A stretch of 64,000 nucleotides of DNA from Ruminococcaceae bacterium FB2012 (GTDB taxonomy: Bacteria > Bacillota > Clostridia > Oscillospirales > Ruminococcaceae): contig FMXS01000006.1 in assembly GCA_900104495.1 (NCBI GenBank), forward strand, positions 84,271 to 148,270, read 5' to 3'. The notes beneath the pieces are model-generated. The model was not told the origin of the DNA. It saw only the letters and a program-made list of their open reading frames with translations, and searched no databases. Every line of letters begins with the position of its first letter. The stretch's first letter is position 1. Positions 49,637-58,138 of this stretch are shown in pieces. Both the position numbers and the translations under genes were made by a program.

Positions 49637-49773
49637 TCAGCTGTCATTAACATCTATACACAAGGGGCTGCTTCGGCAGCTCCGATTTTAATTGTACAAA
49701 AACTTTTTGCAGGGCTTGCGAAACGCAGCTTTGTGTGGTATGCAAAATCCCCTAAATGAAACGCTTTGTCGTG

Positions 49774-49827
49774 GAAAAGTGTAGGATTTTGTCCTATATT
49801 ATCAAGAAAAGTGTAAGAAAAAGTGTA
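49774..49827 (+). repeat. AAAAGTGTA repeats after integrase (arm-type site candidate)
   Basis: AAAAGTGTA at 49775-49783, 49807-49815 and 49819-49827, the last two at a 12-base period. Position just after an integrase gene fits attachment-region arm sites, so the right end of the element may be here. The 49637-49835 gap holds nothing else recognisable. Confidence 0.5.
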
Positions 49828-49835
49828 AAATCCTC

Positions 49836-49864
49836 TTGCTATTCATTAGGATTTGTGTTATAAT
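49836..49864 (+). promoter_or_regulatory. Promoter of the DUF4143 ATPase gene
   Basis: TTGCTA (49836-49841), 17 bases, TATAAT (49859-49864), 33 bases ahead of the start codon. Confidence 0.75.
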
Positions 49865-49896
49865 ATATACATAAAACCGTCCAAGGGGTGAGAATA

Positions 49897-51261
49897 ATGC
49901 TACACAGAAAAATCTATAAGTGTATCGAGGACTTTTATAATACCGAAACCAATAAGGCTTTTATGATAACGGGAGCCCGTCAGGTGGGTAAATCCTATAT
50001 CATCGAAGAGTTCTGCAAAACTCATTTCAAAAGCTTTATCAAGATCGACTTTATTGAGGACCCGCAGCATACAGAGCTTTTTTCAAAAGCCAAGAGCGCT
50101 GATGATATGATCCTGCGTCTGTCTGCTTTGTTTGGAGAAAAAATGATACCCGGGGAAACTATTATCTTCTTTGATGAGGTGCAGGAGTGTCGGGAACTTA
50201 TCACTCAGATCAAATATCTTGTGCAGGAAGGGTCATACAGGTATATTCTAAGCGGGTCGCTGCTCGGAACAGTTCTTAAAGACATTGTTTCGGCTCCGGT
50301 GGGCTATCTCGACATTCGGCAGATGTATCCACTTGATTTTGAGGAGTTTGCAATTGCCAACGGGGTCGGTGAAAAGGTCATAGCTGCTCTGAAAAAGTCA
50401 TTTGATGAAAAGACCGAGGTCGATAGTTATATCCACGAGCGTATGCTTGCCCTGTTTGAACTTTACCTGATCGTGGGAGGTATGCCTGCGGCTGTATCGA
50501 CATATCTTGACACGAAGAATCTTCGGAGAGTAGCAGATGAGCAGAATGCGATCATTTCCTTATATAAGCAGGATATCTCAAAATACGATAAAAAGGATAA
50601 GCTGTATCTCAATGATATCTTTGACCTTATCCCGAGTGAGCTGAATGCGAAAAACAAGCGTTTTATTCTGAAAAATCTGAACGAGCACGCCCGTTTTGAC
50701 AAGCTGTACAGCAGCTTTCTTTGGCTGAAAAATGCAGGTGTTGCTTTGCCGACAAATGTGGTCGATGAGCCTAAGGTGCCGCTGCTGCTTTCAAAATCTC
50801 AGAACCTTTTCAAGTTGTTTTCTAATGATGTGGGGCTGCTTGCGGCACAGTACGGAAGTGAGATACAGCTCAGCATTTTGAAGCACGAAACGGCGATAAA
50901 CTACGGTGCGGTCTATGAGAACGCTGCGGCACAGGAGCTGTCGGCTCACGGATATGATCTGTATTATTACAACAGCAAAAAGCTGGGCGAGATAGATTTT
51001 GTTATAGAGCGAAACGGAAAGGTCCTGCCGATAGAGATAAAGTCCGGCAAGGACTATTACCGCCACAACGCCATTGATAACGTGATGTCATCAGATGAAT
51101 TTGACATATCCGAGGGATATGTGTTCTGCAGCGGGAACGTTGAGGTGATCGACAAACTGACTTACTATCCGATATATATGCTTATGTTTGCAGTCAAGCC
51201 CGAACTCCCCGATGAAGTGATATACGATTCGGATTTTTCCGATTTGAACGGGAGGGTATAA
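49897..51261 (+). CDS. ATP-binding protein with DUF4143 C-terminal domain
   Basis: From the ATG at 49897 (AAGGGGTGAG upstream) the protein has 454 residues. The AAA part has Walker A TGARQVGKSY (about 24-33) and Walker B IIFFDEVQEC (about 88-97). The C-terminal part contains 'GAVYENAAAQELSAHGYDLYYYNSKKLGEIDFVIERNGKVLPIEIKSGKDY', the DUF4143 domain with an E-x-K nuclease-like motif (GEIDFVI ... PIEIKSG). The family is widespread in Bacteroidota and Clostridia, often near mobile DNA; its task is not established. Stand-alone gene followed by a terminator. Confidence 0.9.
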   Translation: MLHRKIYKCIEDFYNTETNKAFMITGARQVGKSYIIEEFCKTHFKSFIKIDFIEDPQHTELFSKAKSADDMILRLSALFGEKMIPGETIIFFDEVQECRELITQIKYLVQEGSYRYILSGSLLGTVLKDIVSAPVGYLDIRQMYPLDFEEFAIANGVGEKVIAALKKSFDEKTEVDSYIHERMLALFELYLIVGGMPAAVSTYLDTKNLRRVADEQNAIISLYKQDISKYDKKDKLYLNDIFDLIPSELNAKNKRFILKNLNEHARFDKLYSSFLWLKNAGVALPTNVVDEPKVPLLLSKSQNLFKLFSNDVGLLAAQYGSEIQLSILKHETAINYGAVYENAAAQELSAHGYDLYYYNSKKLGEIDFVIERNGKVLPIEIKSGKDYYRHNAIDNVMSSDEFDISEGYVFCSGNVEVIDKLTYYPIYMLMFAVKPELPDEVIYDSDFSDLNGRV

Positions 51262-51280
51262 ACAACAATGGATAAAGCAG

Positions 51281-51307
51281 CGCCGCCTGAAATCAGACGG
51301 CGTTTTT
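51281..51307 (+). terminator. Terminator of the DUF4143 ATPase gene
   Basis: GCCGCCTGA pairs (one mismatch) with TCAGACGGC across a two-base loop, followed by G and five T, 20 bases after the stop. Confidence 0.85.
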
Positions 51308-51433
51308 CATATCTCTTATCCTGCGATCCCTTTTTCATCAAGGTTTTCCAAAGCTCAAAATCTGCACATTAGCGGTTATACACTACCCCTTAATAAATTA
51401 AAAAAAGACCTTCTCGGTGGCACGATCCAGGAA

Positions 51434-52522
51434 ATGCTTGAATCTGAAATGGACGAGCATCTTGGATATCAGGAGTATGAACGTTCCGACAATCCCGACT
51501 CCCGCAACGGTAGGAAAACCAAGAAAATACGCGGCAGCTTTGGCGAAACCGAGATTGAAGTACCGCAGGATCGTGACGGCAGTTTTGAGCCCAAGGTCGT
51601 AAAGAAGCGTCAGAAAGACATCTCCGGCATTGAGCAAAAGATAATATCGCTGTATGCCAAAGGCATGACAACTCGCCAGATAAGCGAAACCATCGAGGAT
51701 ATCTACGGTTTTGAAGTAAGCGACGGTATGGTATCTGATATCACAGACCGCCTTCTTCCGCAAATAGAGGACTGGCAGAAGCGCCCTCTCGATAAAGTGT
51801 ATCCGATAGTATTCATAGACGCAGTACACTTCTCAGTGCGCGATAACGGTCAAATTCGGAAACTCGCTGCGTATGTGATCCTTGCTGTCAGTCTGACCGG
51901 TCACAAGGAAGTTTTGTCCATACATATCGGAGAAAACGAGAGCGCCAAGTACTGGCTCGGTGTTTTGAATGAACTGAAAAATCGTGGAGTTAAGGATATT
52001 CTTGTCATCTGCGCAGACGGACTTACCGGTATAAAAGAAGCCGTATCGGCTGCGTTTCCGCAGACCGAACTTCAGCGCTGCATCGTTCATCAGGTAAGAA
52101 ATACGCTAAAATACGTCGGAGAGAAAAACAAGAAAGAATTTGCAAATGACTTGAAAACGATATATCATGCGCCTTCAGAGGAGGCTGCTCTTGAAGCTCT
52201 TGACCGTGTTACCGAAAAATGGGAAAGCAACTATCCCAATGCAATGAAAAGCTGGAACAAGAACTGGGACGTAATATCTCCGATATTCAAGTTCTCTGCA
52301 GATGTGAGAAAGGTCATTTATACCACCAATGCCATTGAGAGTCTTAACAGCGGCTATCGTCGACTGAATAAGCAGAGGAGTGTTTTTCCGAGTGATACAG
52401 CGCTCTTAAAGGCCCTGTATCTGGCAACGCATGAGATCTCCAAGAAATGGACTATGCCTCTGAAAAACTGGGGCAAAGTCCTGGGCGAGCTGGAGATCAT
52501 GTATCCTGACAGGCTCGGCTGA
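51434..52522 (+). CDS. IS256-family transposase, N-terminally truncated
   Basis: The 362-residue frame covers the MuDR/IS256 core: 'EMLESEMDEHLGYQEYERSDNPDSRNGRKTKKIRGSFGETEIEVPQDRDGSFEP', DDE region 'PIVFIDAVHFSVRDNG' (first Asp), 'VICADGLTGIKEAVSAAFPQTELQRCIVHQVRNTLKYV' (second Asp), and 'VIYTTNAIESLNSGYRRLNKQRSVFPSDTALLKALYLA' (Glu region). In the same frame upstream of the ATG, codons encode 'KKDLLGGTIQ', the family sequence, but the frame then runs into unrelated DNA without a proper start. Usual length is about 400. It probably cannot transpose by itself. No binding site precedes the ATG. Confidence 0.88.
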   Translation: MLESEMDEHLGYQEYERSDNPDSRNGRKTKKIRGSFGETEIEVPQDRDGSFEPKVVKKRQKDISGIEQKIISLYAKGMTTRQISETIEDIYGFEVSDGMVSDITDRLLPQIEDWQKRPLDKVYPIVFIDAVHFSVRDNGQIRKLAAYVILAVSLTGHKEVLSIHIGENESAKYWLGVLNELKNRGVKDILVICADGLTGIKEAVSAAFPQTELQRCIVHQVRNTLKYVGEKNKKEFANDLKTIYHAPSEEAALEALDRVTEKWESNYPNAMKSWNKNWDVISPIFKFSADVRKVIYTTNAIESLNSGYRRLNKQRSVFPSDTALLKALYLATHEISKKWTMPLKNWGKVLGELEIMYPDRLG

Positions 52523-52527
52523 GCCGC

Positions 52528-52582
52528 AGGATATCAGCCTGCCTCCATTCCGCTGCGCTCCATTCCAGCAGGCTGATATCCT
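52528..52582. repeat. 15-bp perfect inverted repeat after the transposase
   Basis: AGGATATCAGCCTGC (52528-52542) pairs with 52568-52582 around a 25-base loop. It starts within 10 bases of the transposase stop and is not followed by a T run. It may block transcription from the element or be part of the IS end. Confidence 0.7.
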
Positions 52583-52589
52583 TAGAATC

Positions 52590-52618
52590 TTGACAAATTA
52601 CAGTATCCATTGTATACT
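52590..52618 (+). promoter_or_regulatory. Outward consensus promoter at the IS right end
   Basis: TTGACA (52590-52595), 17 bases, TATACT (52613-52618). A stem CTGAGCG/CGCTCAG (52628-52653) follows at once. The next gene faces the opposite way, so a transcript from here would be antisense to it or a short structured RNA. Confidence 0.6.
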
Positions 52619-52735
52619 GTAAAAAATCTGAGCGGCTGAATAAAGTCGCTCAGATAATAACGTGTTTTTATCACAGTTTTTGAATTTACAGAGATTTTTT
52701 CGCAGAGCCTTCGGGTACAGCCGTTCCTAATATAA

Positions 52736-53449
52736 TCAAGGTGCTGTTTGTGTTGATTTTAATTTCCATATTTTTTTCTTCCCTTGTGAATACTCAATCA
52801 CTTCACCACACTCTTTGAGCTTTTTTAAATTCATATTGGTTGCTGCTTTTGTTATTTGTAGTTTTTCAGAGATTTCAGTTATAGTTAGCCCCTCATTATT
52901 TGATAATAGTGCAATGATCTTTTCTTGTATTGTTTTGTTTTTATAATCCATCATCTTAGTCATTATTTGTTTGAGCTTCATACTGCCAAATATAGAAGTA
53001 AATATCTCCTCTAATTGGCTATTGCTTTCTATTTTTATTGGATTATATAAGTTGAGTTCTTTACCAATACCTTCATCAATTATTAATTCTATAGGAAAAA
53101 CTTCTCGGTTTCTCAAAGTTAATACTCTGAATTTATAAGTATCATTGTATATTTCAAATCTGTAAGAAACATACTGATACAAATTGTTGATGTCAGATTT
53201 GGATTTTAATTCTTCATCAACAACTTCTGTGTCTGTTATTTGCATAGCAGACATTACATCTGCAATAGTTGACAGTGCTTTCTTAGCACCTTCAAGGTTT
53301 TGAGTGTACTCTATTTTAGCAAATGATCCTTTGATTATTCCATTGGATTTTTTTCCGATTAATCTGGCTTGTTCCTGTAATATATCAACTGCTCTGTTAT
53401 CTTCCAAGTTAACTGGTTCATCGAAGAAATTTCCTATTAAATCTTTCAT
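52736..53449 (-). CDS. Unknown protein with C-terminal winged-helix domain, paired with EEP nuclease
   Basis: The 237-residue protein has an N-terminal region with no recognised fold and a C-terminal winged helix: 'IQEKIIALLSNNEGLTITEISEKLQITKAATNMNLKKLKECGEVIEYSQGKKKIWKL' (about 175-233), a MarR/ArsR-like DNA-binding pattern. The gene begins 6 bases after the EEP gene, so they form a unit. AT-rich compared with the exporter region, suggesting transfer. It could sense a signal and regulate or bind DNA for the nuclease; inference. Confidence 0.65.
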   Translation of the reverse strand: MKDLIGNFFDEPVNLEDNRAVDILQEQARLIGKKSNGIIKGSFAKIEYTQNLEGAKKALSTIADVMSAMQITDTEVVDEELKSKSDINNLYQYVSYRFEIYNDTYKFRVLTLRNREVFPIELIIDEGIGKELNLYNPIKIESNSQLEEIFTSIFGSMKLKQIMTKMMDYKNKTIQEKIIALLSNNEGLTITEISEKLQITKAATNMNLKKLKECGEVIEYSQGKKKIWKLKSTQTAP

Positions 53450-53455
53450 TATTAT

Positions 53456-54238
53456 TCACCCCAACTCTACTATTAAAGGCAAGTGATCACTTATGGTGCC
53501 TTTCGGAATTCCACTTTTACTAATGAGTTCCGTATTTCCTATAGATTTACAATACAATATATTGTTAATGTTGTCAACAAGTGGATTTCTGACAATAACT
53601 TGATCATAAGCATACCAAACAACTGTGCTTGATCCTCCAGTATGATAAATTGATCCATATTGTTTGGTATCTTCAGAAATGTAGTGTACCATTGGATTAT
53701 AAAATCTGCGATACTTTTTATGTTGAAATTCGATTATCTCTCTTTTTTTGATTACATCCTTAAATGGTACTGCATTAAACATATTTTTTTGTGTCAGTTC
53801 TGAATCAAATGGACCAGCATTAAAATCGCCAATTATAATTGTATTATAGTTGTTAGTTTCTTTTTCTAATTCAACGAGTTCTCGCATTAGATCTCCAATA
53901 ACAACTTTTCTTGCATCGGAATCAGCTGAACGCTGATCAGGTAAATGTAATCCCACAATAGTATAGTTTATACTATCATATTCAAATGAATACATTGCAT
54001 ACCTATTTGATTCTCGTCTTACCTCATTTGTTATCGATGCCTTAAATAGAAAAATAACCTTTTCGCATCCATCCATACCTGTAGAGAATGTAAAATTCGG
54101 CAATGCTTTTTTTATTATATCTTGATTTAAGCCATAATATTCACAAAATATCGCTATATCTACTTGGTGTATTTTAATCAAGTTAATTATGTAATCAGCA
54201 TTGTTATTATCTTTCAAATTCCAAAACAATATATTCAT
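53456..54238 (-). CDS. Endonuclease/exonuclease/phosphatase (EEP) family protein
   Basis: The 260-residue protein follows the EEP fold order: 'ILFWNLKDNN' (Asn), 'DIAIFCEYYG' (metal Glu), 'YTIVGLHLPD', 'NTIIIGDFNAGPFDSE' (G-D-F-N), 'VVWYAYDQVIVRN' (Y-D-x-V) and 'GTISDHLPLIVEL' (S-D-H). All catalytic positions of DNase I/exonuclease III-like enzymes are present. Single-domain cytosolic enzyme. It is coupled to a winged-helix gene and lies beside a restriction system, so a defence role is plausible; it could also act on RNA or phosphoesters. Confidence 0.88.
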   Translation of the reverse strand: MNILFWNLKDNNNADYIINLIKIHQVDIAIFCEYYGLNQDIIKKALPNFTFSTGMDGCEKVIFLFKASITNEVRRESNRYAMYSFEYDSINYTIVGLHLPDQRSADSDARKVVIGDLMRELVELEKETNNYNTIIIGDFNAGPFDSELTQKNMFNAVPFKDVIKKREIIEFQHKKYRRFYNPMVHYISEDTKQYGSIYHTGGSSTVVWYAYDQVIVRNPLVDNINNILYCKSIGNTELISKSGIPKGTISDHLPLIVELG

Positions 54239-54335
54239 TTCATTTTCCTAAAATTCCATTCATAAAAAGTAATTCTATTTATTCTATAAAGAGTAAATTT
54301 ATGCTTAAATATTTTAGATAGTGTCTCCAAAGTAC

Positions 54336-55910
54336 TTAACATACGCTTATAAAATCGACTATCCTTGCAACTTCCTTCAACTTATCAATAAAATCCTTGA
54401 TATTAAGTGTTACAATATCAACATTATACTGGAACTTAGAGAATTTCGCCATATAGATCGTATCAGCGTGAAGTGCAGGTGCTATGAAAAGAGTAAACAC
54501 CTTTGTGTCAGGATACTTCTCAATAGCTTCAGTCAAGTGCCTTGTAATTGCAGGCATTTCATTGGTAGCCTGTGTTCTTGCCTGCATAAGCGTTACTTCA
54601 ACAAGAGGATTGCAGTCCTTGTCAAAGCACTCAATATCTGCCATACCGCCTACTGCGGTGAATGTAGGAATACCCTCATCGTCGGACATGTAATTTGGTC
54701 TTATGATAAGGTCTTTGAAATGCTGCTTTAAGGCTATGCTGATAAGAAACTCAAATCTTGTAGGCTTATCAATAATACGGAGCGTAGGATCATGGCTTTC
54801 GTTGCGAGAGCAGGTGATATTGAGTTCGTTGTATATGAAATCTTTATCATGCTTTTCAGCCCACTCTTTGATAGTTTTTTCTTTGACGGCTGCCATACCT
54901 GTCGGCTCTTGATGCTGAATACTGAGTATATGGGGATCTATGTTGCCCATATACTTGAAATAGTCCTTTTTGGAACTAAAGGAATCGAAAACAGTATAAT
55001 TTCTGATAACATAGTCTATTCTCTCAGCTTCAAAGGAGTTGAAGTCTACAAAGCGACCATTACCTCTAAGAGAAATAAGCCCTGTTATACGCATTTTACG
55101 AATAAATTCGTCAACAGCTTCACCTGTTATCTGGCTGATTTTAAATCTATTTTTCTTTGAAGAATCGGCGTTCAATATCTGTAAGCAGCGGTCATACATG
55201 ACTTCATCGCCATAGGTGAAATGATGCTTCTTTCTGAAATTCTTGATTTCCTTGTACAAAGAATCTGCATTATTATCGGGCCAGCATATTATCATTGATA
55301 ATTCACTGATAAAGACTCCTGAATCTCCTTCTTCAGGATCATCTTTAAGCTTTTTAATGACGTTCAGTAAAAGTGGCAGCGGTGCATTGGTGTTGGAGTT
55401 TTTGCGGAAAGGATTGTTGGTCTGATACTTCATCATTGAATTGAGAAATACATTCTGAATCTTATCATCGTTCTTAGGTACTTCTTTTACTGCATCAATG
55501 AGCATATGTCCGGTGGTGGATATTTCAATAGGAGCGTCCATAGCATAGAAGATAAATCCAAACTCCATAGGAAGCTTATACCAAGTGTCAAATCTTGAAG
55601 GCCAGCCTGCTTCAAAGCCAGCTTCCTTATGCTGCTGAGGACTATTTTTGATTATATATTCGGTGTCTTCAACTGAGAAATCATCTTCGCTGTTGTAAAT
55701 ATTTTTGAGCCGAGAATCTGTGCCAATAAACGTAGGCTTATACAGCTTCTTTGAGATTAACTTGACTGCTACCTCATGAATGATTTGTTCGGTCAGTAGC
55801 TGACCTTCAAAAGGAAGAATACAGTTTAAGAAATCGGCTATCCTTGCCGGATTTCTCATCGTTGTTGAAAATGAGAGTGGTTTAAATTCTTTCTGACGTT
55901 CCTTTGCCAT
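54336..55910 (-). CDS. AlwI-family type II restriction endonuclease
   Basis: The 524-residue protein opens 'KEFKPLSFSTTMRNPARIADFLNCILPFEGQLLTEQI', which I recognise as the AlwI-family start, and has a late PD-(D/E)xK-like centre 'GGMADIECFDKDCNPLVEVTLMQA' (about 435-458). AlwI cuts near the asymmetric site GGATC, which needs two methylases to protect both strands; two adenine methylase genes lie upstream (57215-59139), agreeing well. The ATG follows AGGAG. Site specificity is inferred from the family. Confidence 0.78.
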   Translation of the reverse strand: MAKERQKEFKPLSFSTTMRNPARIADFLNCILPFEGQLLTEQIIHEVAVKLISKKLYKPTFIGTDSRLKNIYNSEDDFSVEDTEYIIKNSPQQHKEAGFEAGWPSRFDTWYKLPMEFGFIFYAMDAPIEISTTGHMLIDAVKEVPKNDDKIQNVFLNSMMKYQTNNPFRKNSNTNAPLPLLLNVIKKLKDDPEEGDSGVFISELSMIICWPDNNADSLYKEIKNFRKKHHFTYGDEVMYDRCLQILNADSSKKNRFKISQITGEAVDEFIRKMRITGLISLRGNGRFVDFNSFEAERIDYVIRNYTVFDSFSSKKDYFKYMGNIDPHILSIQHQEPTGMAAVKEKTIKEWAEKHDKDFIYNELNITCSRNESHDPTLRIIDKPTRFEFLISIALKQHFKDLIIRPNYMSDDEGIPTFTAVGGMADIECFDKDCNPLVEVTLMQARTQATNEMPAITRHLTEAIEKYPDTKVFTLFIAPALHADTIYMAKFSKFQYNVDIVTLNIKDFIDKLKEVARIVDFISVC

Positions 55911-56245
55911 AATTAACTCCTCTCTATAGAATACTTTTGGCTCTCAATAATTTGAACTACATGAGATATAAACAACGTATCCTTAATAATTCCCTGATTC
56001 CGCAGAGTTCAATTGACAAATATGCGTAAAATGCATTGATATTATGGCTCTTTTCGAAATACCATCAATGTTTTTGACTTCACCCGTTGGGTGAAATTTT
56101 CAATGACTCCGAAACAGACATAAAACGCTGTATCGTCATGTTTTTTTACTGTTTTGATGCTCTTGAACTATGCGGATTCAGGTAATTCTTTAATCGCACC
56201 ACCAGCGATTTATTGTACAATTACAAGTTAATAGTGATAAGAACT
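55911..56245. other. Intergenic region between restriction gene and DUF3883 gene
   Basis: About 335 AT-rich bases with TTGACA-like and TATTAT-like sequence but no clear promoter pair, and with a small CACCCGTTGGGTG dyad near 56092-56104. No gene was recognised. It may hold the restriction gene's promoter, separating its control from the methylases. Confidence 0.45.
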
Positions 56246-57169
56246 TTATTTCAAACTTACTTTATATGTTTCTCCTTCAAGTTCAATAGTTGTATTTGTG
56301 GAGATGTCTCCGGATAATTCATAAAATTCTGCAACATCATTTCTCAAGTTAAATACTCTGTACAAACGATAGTTTGAAGAATGGTTCTTTGAAAAGGATA
56401 ATTCCCCATTAGAAATATAGAAAGGAGTTGTTTTTCCGCTTGTCGTAGCCTTGACTTCTATGTAAATCGGAGATTTTTGATCGACATCGTATGAAAGAAT
56501 GTCATATCCGGCAGAATCATCTTCTAAAGAAACCCATTTTAATAGATTTTCTATAGATTCTATTTTCCCTTCTTTCTGAGCTGAAAGAAGTTTAGCCTTT
56601 TCAAATTCCAATACCAACCTTTCGCCACGTTCTCCTATTTGTGTTTGTTTTATACTCTCTTTTATATAATCATGCTTTGTTTTTTTCTTTGTGGTTGCAG
56701 TTCTTACTGCTTGTTTTTGCGGCTTAGGAATATCCACTTTTTTTAATGATTTTGCGGATGTTTTTACTGTTTCTGTTTCATATAAAGTAATACTATTATC
56801 ATTGGAGATACTGCTGTTCGTATATCCTTTTATAAAGCTGGAAATATACTTTGGAGGAACCGTTTTAAGGACATTCTCGATGATACCATATATCAATTTG
56901 CCATTTTGTATAAATCTATGATCCGACAATAGTGCTTGAACATATTTGTTACAATTGATTCTTCCACCTGAACGAATAGCAGTCGTAATCGGTTTGATTA
57001 AATTGGTTGCAGTAGACAGTTTTCTGATTCTATATGCATCGGCATAAGAACCAGTTGCTTTATTAGGTTCATAGGAGATGCTGAATGCATTTCTATTACA
57101 AAAATATCCGAGAGCCTCATAATACTCTTCTTCATTTGAAAATTTTAACGTTCCAAAGTCAAGTTTCAT
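56246..57169 (-). CDS. DUF3883-domain protein
   Basis: From the ATG at 57169 (GGAGGATTC upstream) it has 307 residues. The C-terminal domain (about 195-300) reads 'IGERGERLVLEFEKAKLL ... DDSAGYDILSYDVDQKSPIYIEVKATTSGKTTPFYISNGELSFS', the DUF3883 pattern with nuclease-like residues (G-Y-D-I-x-S and I-E-V-K-A-T). DUF3883 often accompanies restriction genes. The N-terminal half ('KLDFGTLKFSNEEEYYEALGYF') is of unknown fold. It lies between the second methylase and the endonuclease, 45 bases after the methylase. Confidence 0.8.
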   Translation of the reverse strand: MKLDFGTLKFSNEEEYYEALGYFCNRNAFSISYEPNKATGSYADAYRIRKLSTATNLIKPITTAIRSGGRINCNKYVQALLSDHRFIQNGKLIYGIIENVLKTVPPKYISSFIKGYTNSSISNDNSITLYETETVKTSAKSLKKVDIPKPQKQAVRTATTKKKTKHDYIKESIKQTQIGERGERLVLEFEKAKLLSAQKEGKIESIENLLKWVSLEDDSAGYDILSYDVDQKSPIYIEVKATTSGKTTPFYISNGELSFSKNHSSNYRLYRVFNLRNDVAEFYELSGDISTNTTIELEGETYKVSLK

Positions 57170-57214
57170 AGAAGAATCCTCCAAAAACTTCTTTTAATCT
57201 TTATTGTATGTCTT

Positions 57215-58138
57215 TTAATAATTTGTGATTAACACCTCATAAGAACCCTTTTGTGTGTTATCATGGAAGCTGATATAATTGCTTGTAATGTCAATAACGT
57301 TGTATTTTTTCGCCCAAGTTTGAAATATCTCGTTATACATATTTTTGTGTTTGATAATATTTGAAACGGCAAATCTGATATGTCTGCTATTAAGATCATC
57401 AAGAACACTAAGTAAACGATGCTCCGTTTCAGGATTCCATAACTTATTATACTCGCTGAACGAGATAAGATAAGGCGGATCAAGATAAATAAAGTCATCG
57501 GTAGTCGGCTCTATTTTGGCAAGAAAATCCTCAAAGTCCAGATTGAATAACTCAATATTCTTTTCGGATACATACTCAAAATAAGAATTAAGGGCATTTA
57601 CTACATTCTGATTAAAGTCAACATTTCCTACAGGCAGATTGAAATCACCATTGCCGTTAAACCTCAGCATACGGTTAAAGCCGTAGATGAGCAATAAATA
57701 GAGTTTCAACAGGTCGGACTTGTCGCTGTTGAAATCAGCTCTGAGCTTCATATACGATTCTTTATTATACTTTGCATAGTAAGTTTTTACAAAGTTGATC
57801 TTATATTCGTCAGGAACAGTTCTGCCCAGGAAAGATGCTGAAAGACCGTAACCATTGATAATATCAGTCAGTTTGCTCCAGAAGCCGTCAACATCGTTAC
57901 TGTAATCAAATAAAAGTTTATGCAGGGCTATCATGTAGCTGTCGATATCATTAACAAGATAGCTTTCGGCATCAACATTAAGAAATACACTGCCGCCACC
58001 GCAGAAAGGTTCTATGAACCTGTCAATATCAGTAGGAAAATGCTCCTTGAGCTGCGGAACGAGCTTGAACTTATCCCCTACATAAAAGAAGGGAGACCTT
58101 CTGAAAGTAGTAGCTATCTGAGTTTTCATAGTAATCAC
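57215..58138 (-). CDS. DNA adenine methyltransferase, Dam/D12 class
   Basis: Class I D12 N6-adenine methylase of about 305 residues: N-terminal 'RSPFFYVGDKFKLVPQLKEHFP', SAM motif I 'FIEPFCGGGSVFLN', and catalytic motif 'FIYLDPPYLISFSEYNKLW' (D-P-P-Y). The start may be the GTG at 58138, which overlaps the TGA of the preceding gene, or the ATG at 58129. One of two methylases protecting the AlwI-like site. Coupled translation would keep both in step. Confidence 0.92.
   Translation of the reverse strand: MITMKTQIATTFRRSPFFYVGDKFKLVPQLKEHFPTDIDRFIEPFCGGGSVFLNVDAESYLVNDIDSYMIALHKLLFDYSNDVDGFWSKLTDIINGYGLSASFLGRTVPDEYKINFVKTYYAKYNKESYMKLRADFNSDKSDLLKLYLLLIYGFNRMLRFNGNGDFNLPVGNVDFNQNVVNALNSYFEYVSEKNIELFNLDFEDFLAKIEPTTDDFIYLDPPYLISFSEYNKLWNPETEHRLLSVLDDLNSRHIRFAVSNIIKHKNMYNEIFQTWAKKYNVIDITSNYISFHDNTQKGSYEVLITNY

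Larger units (their letters stand above)
39600..49830. mobile_element. Candidate integrative replicon (helicase, iterons, integrase)
   Basis: Contains integrase, XRE protein, SF3 helicase, iteron-like array, toxin-like gene, and families of unknown small proteins, with short tandem repeats near both suggested ends. No core direct repeat was found by eye, so the borders are uncertain by about 1.5 kb on the left. Confidence 0.5.
51395..52622 (+). mobile_element. IS256-family insertion sequence, left end truncated
   Basis: Carries an IS256-type transposase lacking its first 35-40 residues. Matching terminal inverted repeats could not be identified at the left, which agrees with loss of that end. 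The right side ends in a long hairpin (52528-52582) and an outward-pointing promoter (52590-52618). Confidence 0.6.
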
